From Actinomyces sp. (GTDB lineage Bacteria; Actinomycetota; Actinomycetes; Actinomycetales; Actinomycetaceae), in the NCBI RefSeq assembly GCF_029851875.1, contig NZ_JARKVC010000023.1, positions 183,769-247,768 of the forward strand: a stretch of 64,000 bases of DNA, written 5' to 3'. Position numbers and translations under genes: made by a program. Below the pieces are notes generated by a model. It had not been told where the DNA came from. It saw nothing but the letters and a program-made list of their open reading frames with translations, and did not search any database. Positions 33,783-44,284 of this stretch are shown here, piece by piece (the first letter of the stretch is position 1; each line of letters starts with the position of its first letter).

Positions 33783-35436
33783 AGTACACCCCGTCGACCC
33801 ACCACCGCCCAGCGCGCACCAGGAGCAGCGCCGAGCCCTGCTCCGTCACCACCTGGAGGTAGGCGCGCCGTGAGGGCCCCTGAGGCCGCCACCACCCCTC
33901 GTCGACCGGCCACGGCCCCGCCCACGCGCGCACCTGCGCCCCCTGTCTGAGGTCCACGCCCTCGGCACCCAGGAGCCTAAGTACCGTCACTGTCTGCGGA
34001 TCAGACCCGAGCTGGCCCTGGGCATCGACCTCGACCTCCCCGCCCCGGGCGTCACACAGCCGGGCGGGGACAGGTGCGGCCGGCACCAGCGCGGGCGAAG
34101 GAGAGGGCAGAGCCCCCTCCCAGGCCCCTTCCCGGGCAGGTCCCCCGGGCCCCTCACCTCCCCGTCCCGCGCCGCCCTCGTCCTCGCCCCAGGCCACCAG
34201 CACCCCTCGCGAGCGCGGGTCACGGCCCGGTGCCAGGACGGGGACCCGCACCTCGCCAGCCCCTAGCAGGGACTCCACCCTCTGCGCCGCACGGTAGGCG
34301 CGCCGTCGCGTCTGCTCGCGCGGACCGGCCCACAGGCCCGTCTGCGCGCTGCCGGCGGCACTGAGCTCCATCGCCGTCAGGCTGAGCCTGACCAGCGCGC
34401 AGGACGGTGGCTGACCGGCACGACCAGCCAGCCAGCCCTCCAGCTGCCATCGGACCCGGTCCGTCACCTCAGCACTGGTAGGTGCCGACTCCAGCATCCA
34501 GAAACGGGAGAGCTCACTGCCGTCCTCGCACCCCGCCTCGACCCGTAGCCGCCCAGCCACCAGGCCTCGCCGTAGCAGCCGTGAGACCAGGTCCTCGGCC
34601 AGGTGGCGCGCAGCAAAGGCTGCAGCGTCTGCTCGCGCGACGGGAGGGTCCAGCTCGGTGACAACCTCGACGTCCGTCTCAGGGCGGCTGCTGCGCGGCA
34701 GTATCCAGGACCTGCCGCTGGCCAGACGGTGAGCACGCTGACCCAGCGGCCCGAAGCGCGCTGTGACATCAGGCTCCGGCACCTGGACCAGGTCACCGAG
34801 ACGCCGCAGCCCCAGGCGGACCAGAGTCTCGGTCAGCTCTCTCATCTGCTCGCGCTCACGCCGGGTCGCAAGCGCTGCCAGGAGCGAGGAGACCGGCCAG
34901 GGCGAGAGAAACTCAGCAGCCTGACCGGCAGGGACGATCACACCGCGCCGGGCCGCCAGGACGCAGGCCAGGAGCGAGTCAGCGATGCCGACCAGGCACT
35001 CAGCCCCCGTCTCCTGGGCCACCGCCTCAACCAGCGACTCTGCCACCTCCTCCTCGCTCCCCGTCCACCGAGCAGGACCACGAGCCCCGGACAGAGCGAG
35101 CCCGGGCCGAGCAACGACGGGATCGGCCAGGACCGTGGACAGCGCCTGCATCACGTGCTCAAAGCTGCGAGCCTCCCGCTCCGGCTGGGAAGGAAGCACC
35201 GTCAGCTCAGGACACAGGGACCTGGCTCGGCGCAGACGCATCCCGGTCCTCACTCCCGCCGCTCGCGCGCGGGGCGAGGCCGCCACGACCCCGTTCCCGC
35301 CCACGACAGCCACCGGGACCAGCGCCGGGTCTGGAGGCGCGCCCGGGCCACGTCGCGCCTCCAGGTCCAGCGCAGCCACCGGCCAGTCTGGCACCCACAC
35401 GGCGATCAGGCGTGCACGAGCCTCCTCCTGCCTCAC
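33778..35436 (-). CDS. imuB: ImuB, Y-family polymerase-like mutasome protein
   Basis: 552-aa DinB-like protein lacking catalytic acidic residues. The N-terminus LIAVWVPDWPVAALDLEARRG replaces the DVDSFF of active Y-family polymerases, as expected for ImuB, and the little-finger and C-terminal beta-clamp/interaction region follow. It links DnaE2 to the clamp in mycobacterial SOS mutagenesis. GTG 35436 is chosen because its GTGA overlaps the stop of imuA', giving translational coupling; longer upstream starts lie inside imuA'. The C-terminal third is Gly/Pro-rich between blocks. DnaE2 is encoded about 11.5 kb away. Confidence 0.88.
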   Translation of the reverse strand: MRQEEARARLIAVWVPDWPVAALDLEARRGPGAPPDPALVPVAVVGGNGVVAASPRARAAGVRTGMRLRRARSLCPELTVLPSQPEREARSFEHVMQALSTVLADPVVARPGLALSGARGPARWTGSEEEVAESLVEAVAQETGAECLVGIADSLLACVLAARRGVIVPAGQAAEFLSPWPVSSLLAALATRREREQMRELTETLVRLGLRRLGDLVQVPEPDVTARFGPLGQRAHRLASGRSWILPRSSRPETDVEVVTELDPPVARADAAAFAARHLAEDLVSRLLRRGLVAGRLRVEAGCEDGSELSRFWMLESAPTSAEVTDRVRWQLEGWLAGRAGQPPSCALVRLSLTAMELSAAGSAQTGLWAGPREQTRRRAYRAAQRVESLLGAGEVRVPVLAPGRDPRSRGVLVAWGEDEGGAGRGGEGPGGPAREGAWEGALPSPSPALVPAAPVPARLCDARGGEVEVDAQGQLGSDPQTVTVLRLLGAEGVDLRQGAQVRAWAGPWPVDEGWWRPQGPSRRAYLQVVTEQGSALLLVRAGRWWVDGVYC

Positions 35437-36281
35437 CGACTCCCTCCCTCGATCACGGTGAGAGCCGGGCGAGAGCACGCCACGGGCTCGTCGGCGCCGC
35501 ACGCCTCCTCCAGGACGCGCAGTCCCTGGGCATCAAGACGAAGGTGCGTCAGGGCCCCGCTGCGGGGGTCACTCACCTGCCACTGCTGACCCGCCAGGTA
35601 CCCCGCAGGCATCTCCTGGGCGCCAGGAGGCTGCTCCCCCAGGACGTGGAGGACGTCCCCGGTGTCACAGTCCGTCAGGCGGGCCTGCACTCGCCGCGCA
35701 CCGTCCCAGGCCTCCTGGACCAGCACCAGGACGCCCCGCTTACGCGCACGGGCCTGGACAGAGCGACGGACGCCGTGGCTGAGCCCTGCGGCAGCCCCAG
35801 AGGCCAGGACCACGACCTCGACGCCGTCGACCAGGGCACCGAGGACCCCGGGCAGGAGGGTGGCACGAGACCGCACCTCTCCTCCGCTCAGCGGGACCAC
35901 CAGGGTCCGCGCCAGGTCCAGGCCGGCCTCGGCAGCAGCGCACCACCCCACGTCCTCTCCTCCCACGACGGCGCACCAGCCGTGCGCCGACTGCCTCCTG
36001 GCGGCCAGCGCCAGCAGCAGCCACAGGGAGCCGCTGAGGGCGAGCACCCCGCTCCACCCGGAGTCAAGATCACGTTCCAGCACCTGCCAGGCACCGAGCG
36101 AGGAGGCCTCCGGCGAGGAGACGGGGGCCGGTGCCGAGGCACGGGCTGCGGCGGAGGCGGCGCGACGCAGCCCTGCCTGCCCGCCTCCCCTCACGCCAGC
36201 ACGCTGCTCGGCGCGACGCAGCGCCTCACGCGCACGCGCCAGACGCTGCTGCGCCCCCGCGCGCTGAGCAGGACCGCTCAT
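35433..36281 (-). CDS. imuA': ImuA', RecA-like mutasome protein
   Basis: 282-aa RecA-fold-related protein of the ImuA'/SulA-like group. An Ala/Arg-rich N-terminal helix (RLARAREALRRAEQRAG) precedes a degenerate ATPase-like core (SSLGAWQVLERDLDSGWSGVLALSGSLWLLLALAARR...WCAVVGGEDVGWCAAAEAGLDLARTLVVP) with no intact Walker A. Identification leans on this weak core plus strict linkage to imuB. ATG 36281 has GAGGAG 8 nt upstream. A LexA-type box lies 18 bp upstream of the start, so the imuA'-imuB pair should be SOS-induced. Confidence 0.8.
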   Translation of the reverse strand: MSGPAQRAGAQQRLARAREALRRAEQRAGVRGGGQAGLRRAASAAARASAPAPVSSPEASSLGAWQVLERDLDSGWSGVLALSGSLWLLLALAARRQSAHGWCAVVGGEDVGWCAAAEAGLDLARTLVVPLSGGEVRSRATLLPGVLGALVDGVEVVVLASGAAAGLSHGVRRSVQARARKRGVLVLVQEAWDGARRVQARLTDCDTGDVLHVLGEQPPGAQEMPAGYLAGQQWQVSDPRSGALTHLRLDAQGLRVLEEACGADEPVACSRPALTVIEGGSR

Positions 36282-36298
36282 CTCACGCTCCTCACACC

Positions 36299-36313
36299 TC
36301 GAACACGTGTACA
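36299..36313 (-). promoter_or_regulatory. LexA (SOS) box upstream of imuA'-imuB
   Basis: TCGAACACGTGTACA on the plus strand, identical over all 15 positions to the box at dnaE2. It lies 18 bp upstream of the imuA' ATG. In contrast to dnaE2 there is no TAGACT directly adjoining it; a -10-like TACTCT lies about 20 bp further upstream on the minus strand, so the operator would sit downstream of the promoter. The divergent PEBP gene is about 175 bp away. Confidence 0.78.
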
Positions 36314-36487
36314 CTCGGGACGGGAGGAAGAGTAGCGCGGAGCACCGACAGAAGAAACCTGTCCCAGACTCCACCCAGGTTTCTGTCACGGCCTGCGTCT
36401 ACAGTGACCCTGTCCGGTCTGGACCTGCCCCGCGCGGGCTCCAGCCCCTCGTCGCCAGCGCCCGTTCCAGCCACCCAGGAGGTTCCC

Positions 36488-37063
36488 GTGACAGCAGACC
36501 TCAGCCGTCCTCGTCCCCCGTTCCCTTACGACCACCTGCCGAGGGTCACGAGCTTCTCCCTGGCCTCTGAGGACCTTCGTGAGGGGGAGGAGATGGACCT
36601 GCGCCTGACCGCGATCGGCGACAACATCTCTCCCGAGCTGCACTGGTCCGGCGCGCCGGAGGGCACCAGGTCCTTCGTCGTCTCCTGCTTCGACCCTGAC
36701 GCCCCCAGCCCTGCCGGCTTCTGGCACTGGACCGTCGTGGACCTGGACGCCAGCGTCACCTGCCTGCCTCAGGGCACCGGCGAGTCCGACCTCCAGCTCG
36801 ACGGCGCCGCCTTCCACGTCCGCAACGACGCCGGCACCCACGCCTGGTCCGGCCCCTTCCCCCCGGCCGGGGACGGCCCTCACCGCTACGTCTTCGCCGT
36901 GCACGCCCTGGACGTGGACACCCTGGGGCTGGATGACGAGGCCTCGGCATCCGCCGTCGCCTGCCAGGTCTCGCGCCACAGCCTGGCCCGCGCGGTCCTG
37001 ACCGCCACCTACACCGTTGCCGGCAGCCCGCAGGCCGCCGCCTTCCTGGAGGGAGAGCTGTGA
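36488..37063 (+). CDS. YbhB/YbcL-family phosphatidylethanolamine-binding-like protein (PEBP)
   Basis: 191-aa PEBP/Raf-kinase-inhibitor-like protein. Family motifs are ISPELHWSGAPEGTRSFVVSCFDPDAP, GFWHWTVVDLD and GPFPPAGDGPHRYVFAVHALD, forming the anion-binding pocket (Asp-Pro-Asp-Ala-Pro and the later Gly-Pro-His-Arg-Tyr). GTG 36488 follows AGGAGG at good spacing. Cytoplasmic; the physiological ligand in bacteria is unclear. Its stop overlaps the start of the SDR gene (GTGA). Confidence 0.9.
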   Translation: MTADLSRPRPPFPYDHLPRVTSFSLASEDLREGEEMDLRLTAIGDNISPELHWSGAPEGTRSFVVSCFDPDAPSPAGFWHWTVVDLDASVTCLPQGTGESDLQLDGAAFHVRNDAGTHAWSGPFPPAGDGPHRYVFAVHALDVDTLGLDDEASASAVACQVSRHSLARAVLTATYTVAGSPQAAAFLEGEL

Positions 37064-37863
37064 GCACGCCCCGACGTCGTAGCGAGACCTCCGCGTCCTC
37101 CCGCTCCACCGCCCGCTCCGGCTCGCAGAACACCCGAGGCTCGCGCGGCCGCCACCAGCGCCGTCACCTCGCCCTCGTGACCGGCGCGACCTCCGGCATC
37201 GGCCTGGCCGTGGCACGTGACCTGTCGCGCGACCACGACCTCGTCCTGCTGGCACGCAGCCAGGAGGACCTGGCCGAGCTGGCCACGGTGCTGTCTGAGG
37301 AGAACGGCACCAAGGTGCGCACCCTGGCCGTGGACCTGACTGACGACGCCGCGCTGGCCCAGGCCCTGGCCGAGCTGGACGCGTCGAGCCTGGACGTGCT
37401 CGTCCACTGCGCCGGCGTCGAGCACGCCGGTCCTGTCGAGCAGGCGGACCCGGCCCGGTGGCGTCAGGTCCTCGACCTCAACCTGGTCAGCGTCGCCCAC
37501 CTGACCAGCGTGCTGCTGCCAGCGCTGCGCGCCGCCCGGGGGCTGGTGGTCATGATGAACTCGGGCGCCGGGCTGCGCACCTGGCCTGAGCAGGCCCTGT
37601 ACTGCGCCTCCAAGCAGGGCCTGAGGGCCCTGGCCGAGGCGCTGCGCGAGGAGGAGCGCGGCTCGGTCCGTGTCACCACGATCTACCCGGGCCGGGTCGA
37701 CACCCCGATGCAGAAGCGGATCCAGAAGAGCAAGGGCGCCAGGTACCGGGCCAAGGACCACATGGCCCCGACCTCCGTGGCCGCAGCCGTGCGGCTGGCG
37801 GTGGACACCGCGCTGGACGCCAGCATCGAGGACCTGTCGATCCGTCCCGCAGGCATGCTCTGA
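37060..37863 (+). CDS. Short-chain dehydrogenase/reductase (SDR)
   Basis: 267-aa classical SDR with an unusual ~35-residue Arg/Ser-rich N-terminal extension. The NAD(P)-binding TGATSGIG spans residues 41-48, the structural motif is VLVHCAGVEH, and the active site combines MMNSGAG (Ser) with YCASK (Tyr-x3-Lys). PGRVDTPM follows. Start GTG overlaps the PEBP stop, so the two are translated from one message. Substrate unknown. Confidence 0.88.
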   Translation: MSTPRRRSETSASSRSTARSGSQNTRGSRGRHQRRHLALVTGATSGIGLAVARDLSRDHDLVLLARSQEDLAELATVLSEENGTKVRTLAVDLTDDAALAQALAELDASSLDVLVHCAGVEHAGPVEQADPARWRQVLDLNLVSVAHLTSVLLPALRAARGLVVMMNSGAGLRTWPEQALYCASKQGLRALAEALREEERGSVRVTTIYPGRVDTPMQKRIQKSKGARYRAKDHMAPTSVAAAVRLAVDTALDASIEDLSIRPAGML

Positions 37864-37884
37864 CAGGCGCAGGGCCCCAGCGGC

Positions 37885-38352
37885 TCAGCGCCCGCCAGGA
37901 AAGCCCAGGCAGCGCCAGGCCTCGTACAGGCCCACCGCCGCAGAGTTGGCCAGGTTGAGGGAACGGCTGCCCTCCAGCATCGGGATACGCACCCTCCCGC
38001 TGACCCGTGGGTCGTCCATGATCTCCTCGGGCAGGCCGGTGGGCTCGGGGCCGAACAGCAGCGCGTCGTCACCGTGCCACTCCACCTCGGTGTACGGCCG
38101 CGAGGTGTGCGCGGTAAAGGCGAAGATCCGGCCCGGCACCTGCTCCAGGCACTCCTGCCAGGTGGCGTGCACCCGCGTGCTGGCCAGGTCGTGATAGTCC
38201 AGGCCGGCGCGGCGCAGCCTGGCGTCGTCCATCTCGAACAGCGGGTCCACCAGGTGCAGCACCGAGCCGGTGTTGGCAGACAGGCGGATCGCCGCACCGG
38301 AGTTGCCAGGGATACGGGGCTCAAAGAAGATCACGTGCAGCACGTGGCACAT
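37885..38352 (-). CDS. trmL: tRNA (cytidine(34)-2'-O)-methyltransferase TrmL (SPOUT)
   Basis: 155-aa SPOUT methyltransferase that 2'-O-methylates the wobble base of tRNA-Leu species. Motifs are the N-terminal FFEPRIPGNSGAAIRLSANTGSVLHLVDP, the middle LLFGPEPTGLP and the C-terminal SAM-knot IPMLEGSRSLNLANSAAVGLYEA. Length matches TrmL. ATG 38352 lies in the 5-nt loop of an 18-bp perfect hairpin (38332-38372); an in-frame GTG five codons downstream is an alternative start. It is convergent with the SDR gene. Confidence 0.9.
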   Translation of the reverse strand: MCHVLHVIFFEPRIPGNSGAAIRLSANTGSVLHLVDPLFEMDDARLRRAGLDYHDLASTRVHATWQECLEQVPGRIFAFTAHTSRPYTEVEWHGDDALLFGPEPTGLPEEIMDDPRVSGRVRIPMLEGSRSLNLANSAAVGLYEAWRCLGFPGGR

Positions 38353-38372
38353 CCTGCCACGTGCTGCACGTG
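38332..38372 (-). promoter_or_regulatory. 18-bp perfect hairpin with the trmL start codon in its loop
   Basis: CACGTGCAGCACGTGGCA (38332-38349) and its exact inverted copy (38355-38372) flank a 5-nt loop, GGATG on the minus strand, whose ATG is the trmL start. Each arm contains two CACGTG palindromes. In the mRNA this would hide codons 2-7 and the upstream ribosome site in a very stable stem, so translation control or a dimeric DNA-binding site is possible. Confidence 0.7.
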
Positions 38373-38443
38373 CCTGTTCCGGCGCCGAGCCCCTCCGCCG
38401 CTCAGGGGCTTCCCAGCGGCTCTCAGGGGCCGGGCGCACGGGG

Positions 38444-39886
38444 TCAGCCCAGGGAGTCCAGGACGATATTGAGCCCCTCGCTCATGGTGGGGTGGGTGAT
38501 GACGGCGTCACGCAGCTGGTGCCAGCGAAGGCCCCCGAGCATCGCCATCTGGACGCTGGTGATGACCTCGCTGGCCTCGGTGCCGATCACTGCCGCGCCG
38601 AGGATCTCGTCAGTCGTCGCATCCACGACCACCTTGTAGAAGCCCTCGGTACGCCCCAGGGTCCTGGCCCGTGGCACCGCAGCCGTGGGGGTCTTGGCCA
38701 CCCGGATCTCACGACCGGCCTGGCGGGCCTCGGACTCGGTCATACCCACGTGCCCCAGCTCGGGCGTGGTGAAGACCGCCCACGGGATGAGGCGGCCCGC
38801 CGTGGAGGCCTCCTTGCCAGCCAGGAGGTCGCGAAGGACGCGGAAGTCTGACCAGGAGGCGTGGGTGTGCTGCGCGGTGCCCGCCACGTCGCCGGCGGCG
38901 TAGACGCCCTCAGCGCTCGTACGCAGGTGGTCGTCCACCTTGACGAAGCCGCGCTCGGTCACCTCGACCCCGGCAGCCTCCAGACCGAGGCCGTCGGTGA
39001 CGGGGCGACGTCCCAGCGCCACGAGCAGGTGGGAGCCGGTGGCCTCACGCCCGTCCTCAGTGTGCACGACGACGGCGCGCGCTCCCTCCCGTCCGCCCTG
39101 GACGCGCTTGACGCGGGCACCGGTGAGGATCTCGGCTCCCAGCGCCTCCAGCCCCGCGGTCACCTGGGCGGCGACGTCCTCGTCCTCGCGGTCCAGGACG
39201 TGATCCCCGGCGTGGACCAGGGTGACCGGGACGCCCAGCAGCCCCATGAGGGAGGCCATCTCGACGCCGATGACGCCGCCTCCCACCACGAGCAGGTGGC
39301 TGGGCAGCTCCGGCAGCGTCAGCAGGTCCTCGCTGGTCCAGAAGGGAGTCTCGGCCAGGCCCTCGATCGCTGGGACAGCAGGGACGGTCCCGGTGTTGAT
39401 GAGGACCTTGCGACCGCGCACCCGGCGCGTGGCGCCGTCGGCCGTCTCGATCTCTACCGTGCGAGGCGCCACGAAGCGGGCGGTGCCGAGCACGAAGTCC
39501 ATACCGGAGGAAGGGAAGAGAGTGTCCCGGTGGGCAGCGACCATGCCGCCGACCACCCCCTCCTTGCGCTCGCGCAGAGCCGCCAGGCTCACCCGTGCCT
39601 CGGCCAGGGCCTCGGCGCCGCCCTCGCTGAGCGGCAGGCTGACCCCGTAGGCGGCTGCGCCCTGGACCTCGCGAAGTACCCGGGCCGAGGAGATGAGGGT
39701 CTTGGTGGGGATGCAGGCGACGTTGACGCACGTGCCGCCGATCTTGTCCCGTTCCACCATGACGACGCGATCGCCGCCCTTGGCGCGAGCCATGGCCAAG
39801 GACTTACCGGCCTTCCCGCCTCCCACCACGAGCAGGTCAACCTCCTCGACCTGCTCCTGCTCGTGCTCCAGACCGCGCGTGCTCAT
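38444..39886 (-). CDS. Flavin disulfide reductase (mercuric reductase / lipoamide dehydrogenase-like)
   Basis: 480-aa class I pyridine-nucleotide-disulfide oxidoreductase. FAD motif DLLVVGGGKAGKSLAMARA is near the N-terminus, the redox-active disulfide is in GGTCVNVACIPTK, the NAD(P) motif is LLVVGGGVIGVEMASLMG, and the dimer-domain catalytic pair is HPTMSE near the C-terminus. No N-terminal heavy-metal domain is present, so mercury reduction is not implied; it may be a soluble transhydrogenase or a general disulfide reductase. ATG 39886 has GGGAGGA upstream. It stands alone between trmL and aconitase. Confidence 0.85.
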   Translation of the reverse strand: MSTRGLEHEQEQVEEVDLLVVGGGKAGKSLAMARAKGGDRVVMVERDKIGGTCVNVACIPTKTLISSARVLREVQGAAAYGVSLPLSEGGAEALAEARVSLAALRERKEGVVGGMVAAHRDTLFPSSGMDFVLGTARFVAPRTVEIETADGATRRVRGRKVLINTGTVPAVPAIEGLAETPFWTSEDLLTLPELPSHLLVVGGGVIGVEMASLMGLLGVPVTLVHAGDHVLDREDEDVAAQVTAGLEALGAEILTGARVKRVQGGREGARAVVVHTEDGREATGSHLLVALGRRPVTDGLGLEAAGVEVTERGFVKVDDHLRTSAEGVYAAGDVAGTAQHTHASWSDFRVLRDLLAGKEASTAGRLIPWAVFTTPELGHVGMTESEARQAGREIRVAKTPTAAVPRARTLGRTEGFYKVVVDATTDEILGAAVIGTEASEVITSVQMAMLGGLRWHQLRDAVITHPTMSEGLNIVLDSLG

Positions 39887-40063
39887 GACCTGATCCTCCC
39901 TGGCACGCGAGCGTGAGGGCTCGCGATGGGTCGACTCTCCTGCGTGTACGCCAACCATGGTGCCACGCGTTTCATTCCCTGACCCCTCCTGGACACCAGG
40001 CCGAGGCTCCCAGGCTGGCGCTCTCCCGCCCCGACCTGGCTGGCCCGGCGCGCGACCCAGGTC

Positions 40064-42754
<2,691 letters not shown>

Positions 42755-42885
42755 CGTCGCTCCTGTCACGCTGGTGAGGAGGCCGACGACGGCGTCTGGT
42801 GCTGCCGTCGGCGCTCGGGCCACGGCTCACGTTAGACGACGACGCGTCACATGGTGGGAATATGAGCGAGACCAGCCCCAGGACC

Positions 42886-44283
42886 TCAGTCCCGGTCGAG
42901 GACGAAGAGGGTCTCGAAGTGGTGGGTGTGGGGGAACATGTCCAGCGCGCACATACTGGCCAGGCTGTAGCCCCGCGCCACGAAGGTCCCCAGGTCGCGG
43001 GCCGCCGCGGCCGGGTCACAGGCCACGAGCACCACGCGCCTAGGACCCAGGTCCGTCACAGCCTCGGCCACTGCCCGGCCGGCACCCTTGCGCGGCGGGT
43101 CGAGGACGACGACGTCGGCCACCTGGTCCCCCGCCTCCCCGAAGCCCCGGCCCAGCTCAGCCACCGAGGCTGGCGTCACCCGTCCGGCAAACAGGTGGGC
43201 ACCAGGGAAGGCGTGCAGGTTCCGCCTGGCGTCACGCACGGCCTGCTCGCTGCCCTCCAGGGAACGGAGCTCGGCGCCCAGGCCCGCCAGCGGCAGGGTG
43301 AGCAGCCCGGCCCCCGAGTACAGCTCCAGGACCTTGAGCCCCTCGGCCCCCGGCAGGCTCGCCGGGGTGCGTCCCGCGGCCTGTTCCGCTCCCAGGTCCC
43401 CCGACACCACGCCTCGCGCCACACGGTCCACCAGGACGCGTGGGGCGTCGCGGTGGACCTGCCAGAAGCCGTCAGCGTGCACGCAGTAGCGCAGCTCGCC
43501 CAGGCCCAGGCCGGTGGCGTCGACGAGCTCGTCCACGCGCCTGCGGCCAGTCGGCTCGCCGCGGCCGGAGTAGACCTGGCCGTCCACGACGACCACCGGC
43601 TCGCCGTTGCTGGGAGCCACCGCGCTCAGGCGGCTGCCGCCACGCGCCAGGTCCCGCCACCGCTGACGCTCGGTCAGCCCCAGCTCCTGGATCTCGCGCA
43701 CGGCCAGCGGCAGGGATCTGACGGCCTTGACCTCAGCGGAGCGAAAGGCGTGCATCCCCATCCGCCCGTCCGCCGTCGTCTCCAGGGACACACGGGTGCG
43801 GGTGGCGGTGCCGGCCCGCTCGCGCACGCCGTGGTCCTCGCAGGCCTCGGCCTCCTGCTCGCTGGGCATCGCCTCCACGGCCACGCTCGCCGGCCCGCTG
43901 CCCTGTCCCGCCACAGCGGCGACGGCGTCGGTCACCTCCCGCCCGCCGATACGACGCAGGCAGTCAGCCAGCACCCACCGCTTCCAGGTGCGCTGGGCGG
44001 GCAGGGCCACGTGGGACAGCTCCCCGCCACCGACCCCCTCGGCCCCGGCCTCCGCCCAGACCGGGCGCACGCGGTCCGGCGAGGCGGCCAGGACCTCCAC
44101 GGCCTGCGCACGCCAGGTCCTGGAGGTCTTCTGCGTCATGACCGCGCGCACGGTCTCGCCAGGCAGGGCGTGACGGACGAAGACGACGTGCCCGTCCGGC
44201 TGACCGACAGGCCGGGCCACGCAGTGTCCGCCGTGGGCCGGGGCACCGACAGCGAGCACGATCTCCTCACGAGCGGTGTCCAT
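42886..44283 (-). CDS. TRAM-domain SAM-dependent RNA methyltransferase (RlmD/TrmA family)
   Basis: 465-aa RNA m5U-type methyltransferase. An N-terminal TRAM-like OB domain (EEIVLAVGAPAHGGHCVARPVGQPDGHVVFVRHALPGETVRAVM) precedes a Rossmann methyltransferase core: VLELYSGAGLLTLPLAGLG, VVVLDPPRKGAG and the C-terminal VLVACDPAAAARDLGTF. The cysteine of VACDP is the catalytic position of this family. ATG 44283 is one base past the APC permease stop, so the two are co-transcribed; the same pairing occurs in mycobacteria (Rv2689c-Rv2690c). Confidence 0.88.
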   Translation of the reverse strand: MDTAREEIVLAVGAPAHGGHCVARPVGQPDGHVVFVRHALPGETVRAVMTQKTSRTWRAQAVEVLAASPDRVRPVWAEAGAEGVGGGELSHVALPAQRTWKRWVLADCLRRIGGREVTDAVAAVAGQGSGPASVAVEAMPSEQEAEACEDHGVRERAGTATRTRVSLETTADGRMGMHAFRSAEVKAVRSLPLAVREIQELGLTERQRWRDLARGGSRLSAVAPSNGEPVVVVDGQVYSGRGEPTGRRRVDELVDATGLGLGELRYCVHADGFWQVHRDAPRVLVDRVARGVVSGDLGAEQAAGRTPASLPGAEGLKVLELYSGAGLLTLPLAGLGAELRSLEGSEQAVRDARRNLHAFPGAHLFAGRVTPASVAELGRGFGEAGDQVADVVVLDPPRKGAGRAVAEAVTDLGPRRVVLVACDPAAAARDLGTFVARGYSLASMCALDMFPHTHHFETLFVLDRD

Positions 44284-44284
44284 G

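Noticed and set aside
36282..36389. Extended imuA' starting at the GTG at 36389
   Set aside because: It would translate across the SOS box and divergent promoter region; the ATG at 36281 has a proper ribosome site.
38444..39886. Mercuric reductase (merA)
   Set aside because: Redox CVNVAC motif is shared by the whole family; no heavy-metal domain, C-terminal cysteine pair or mer genes are present.
38861..39916. Long plus-strand frame opposite the flavin disulfide reductase
   Set aside because: Shadow of a gene with intact catalytic motifs on the other strand.
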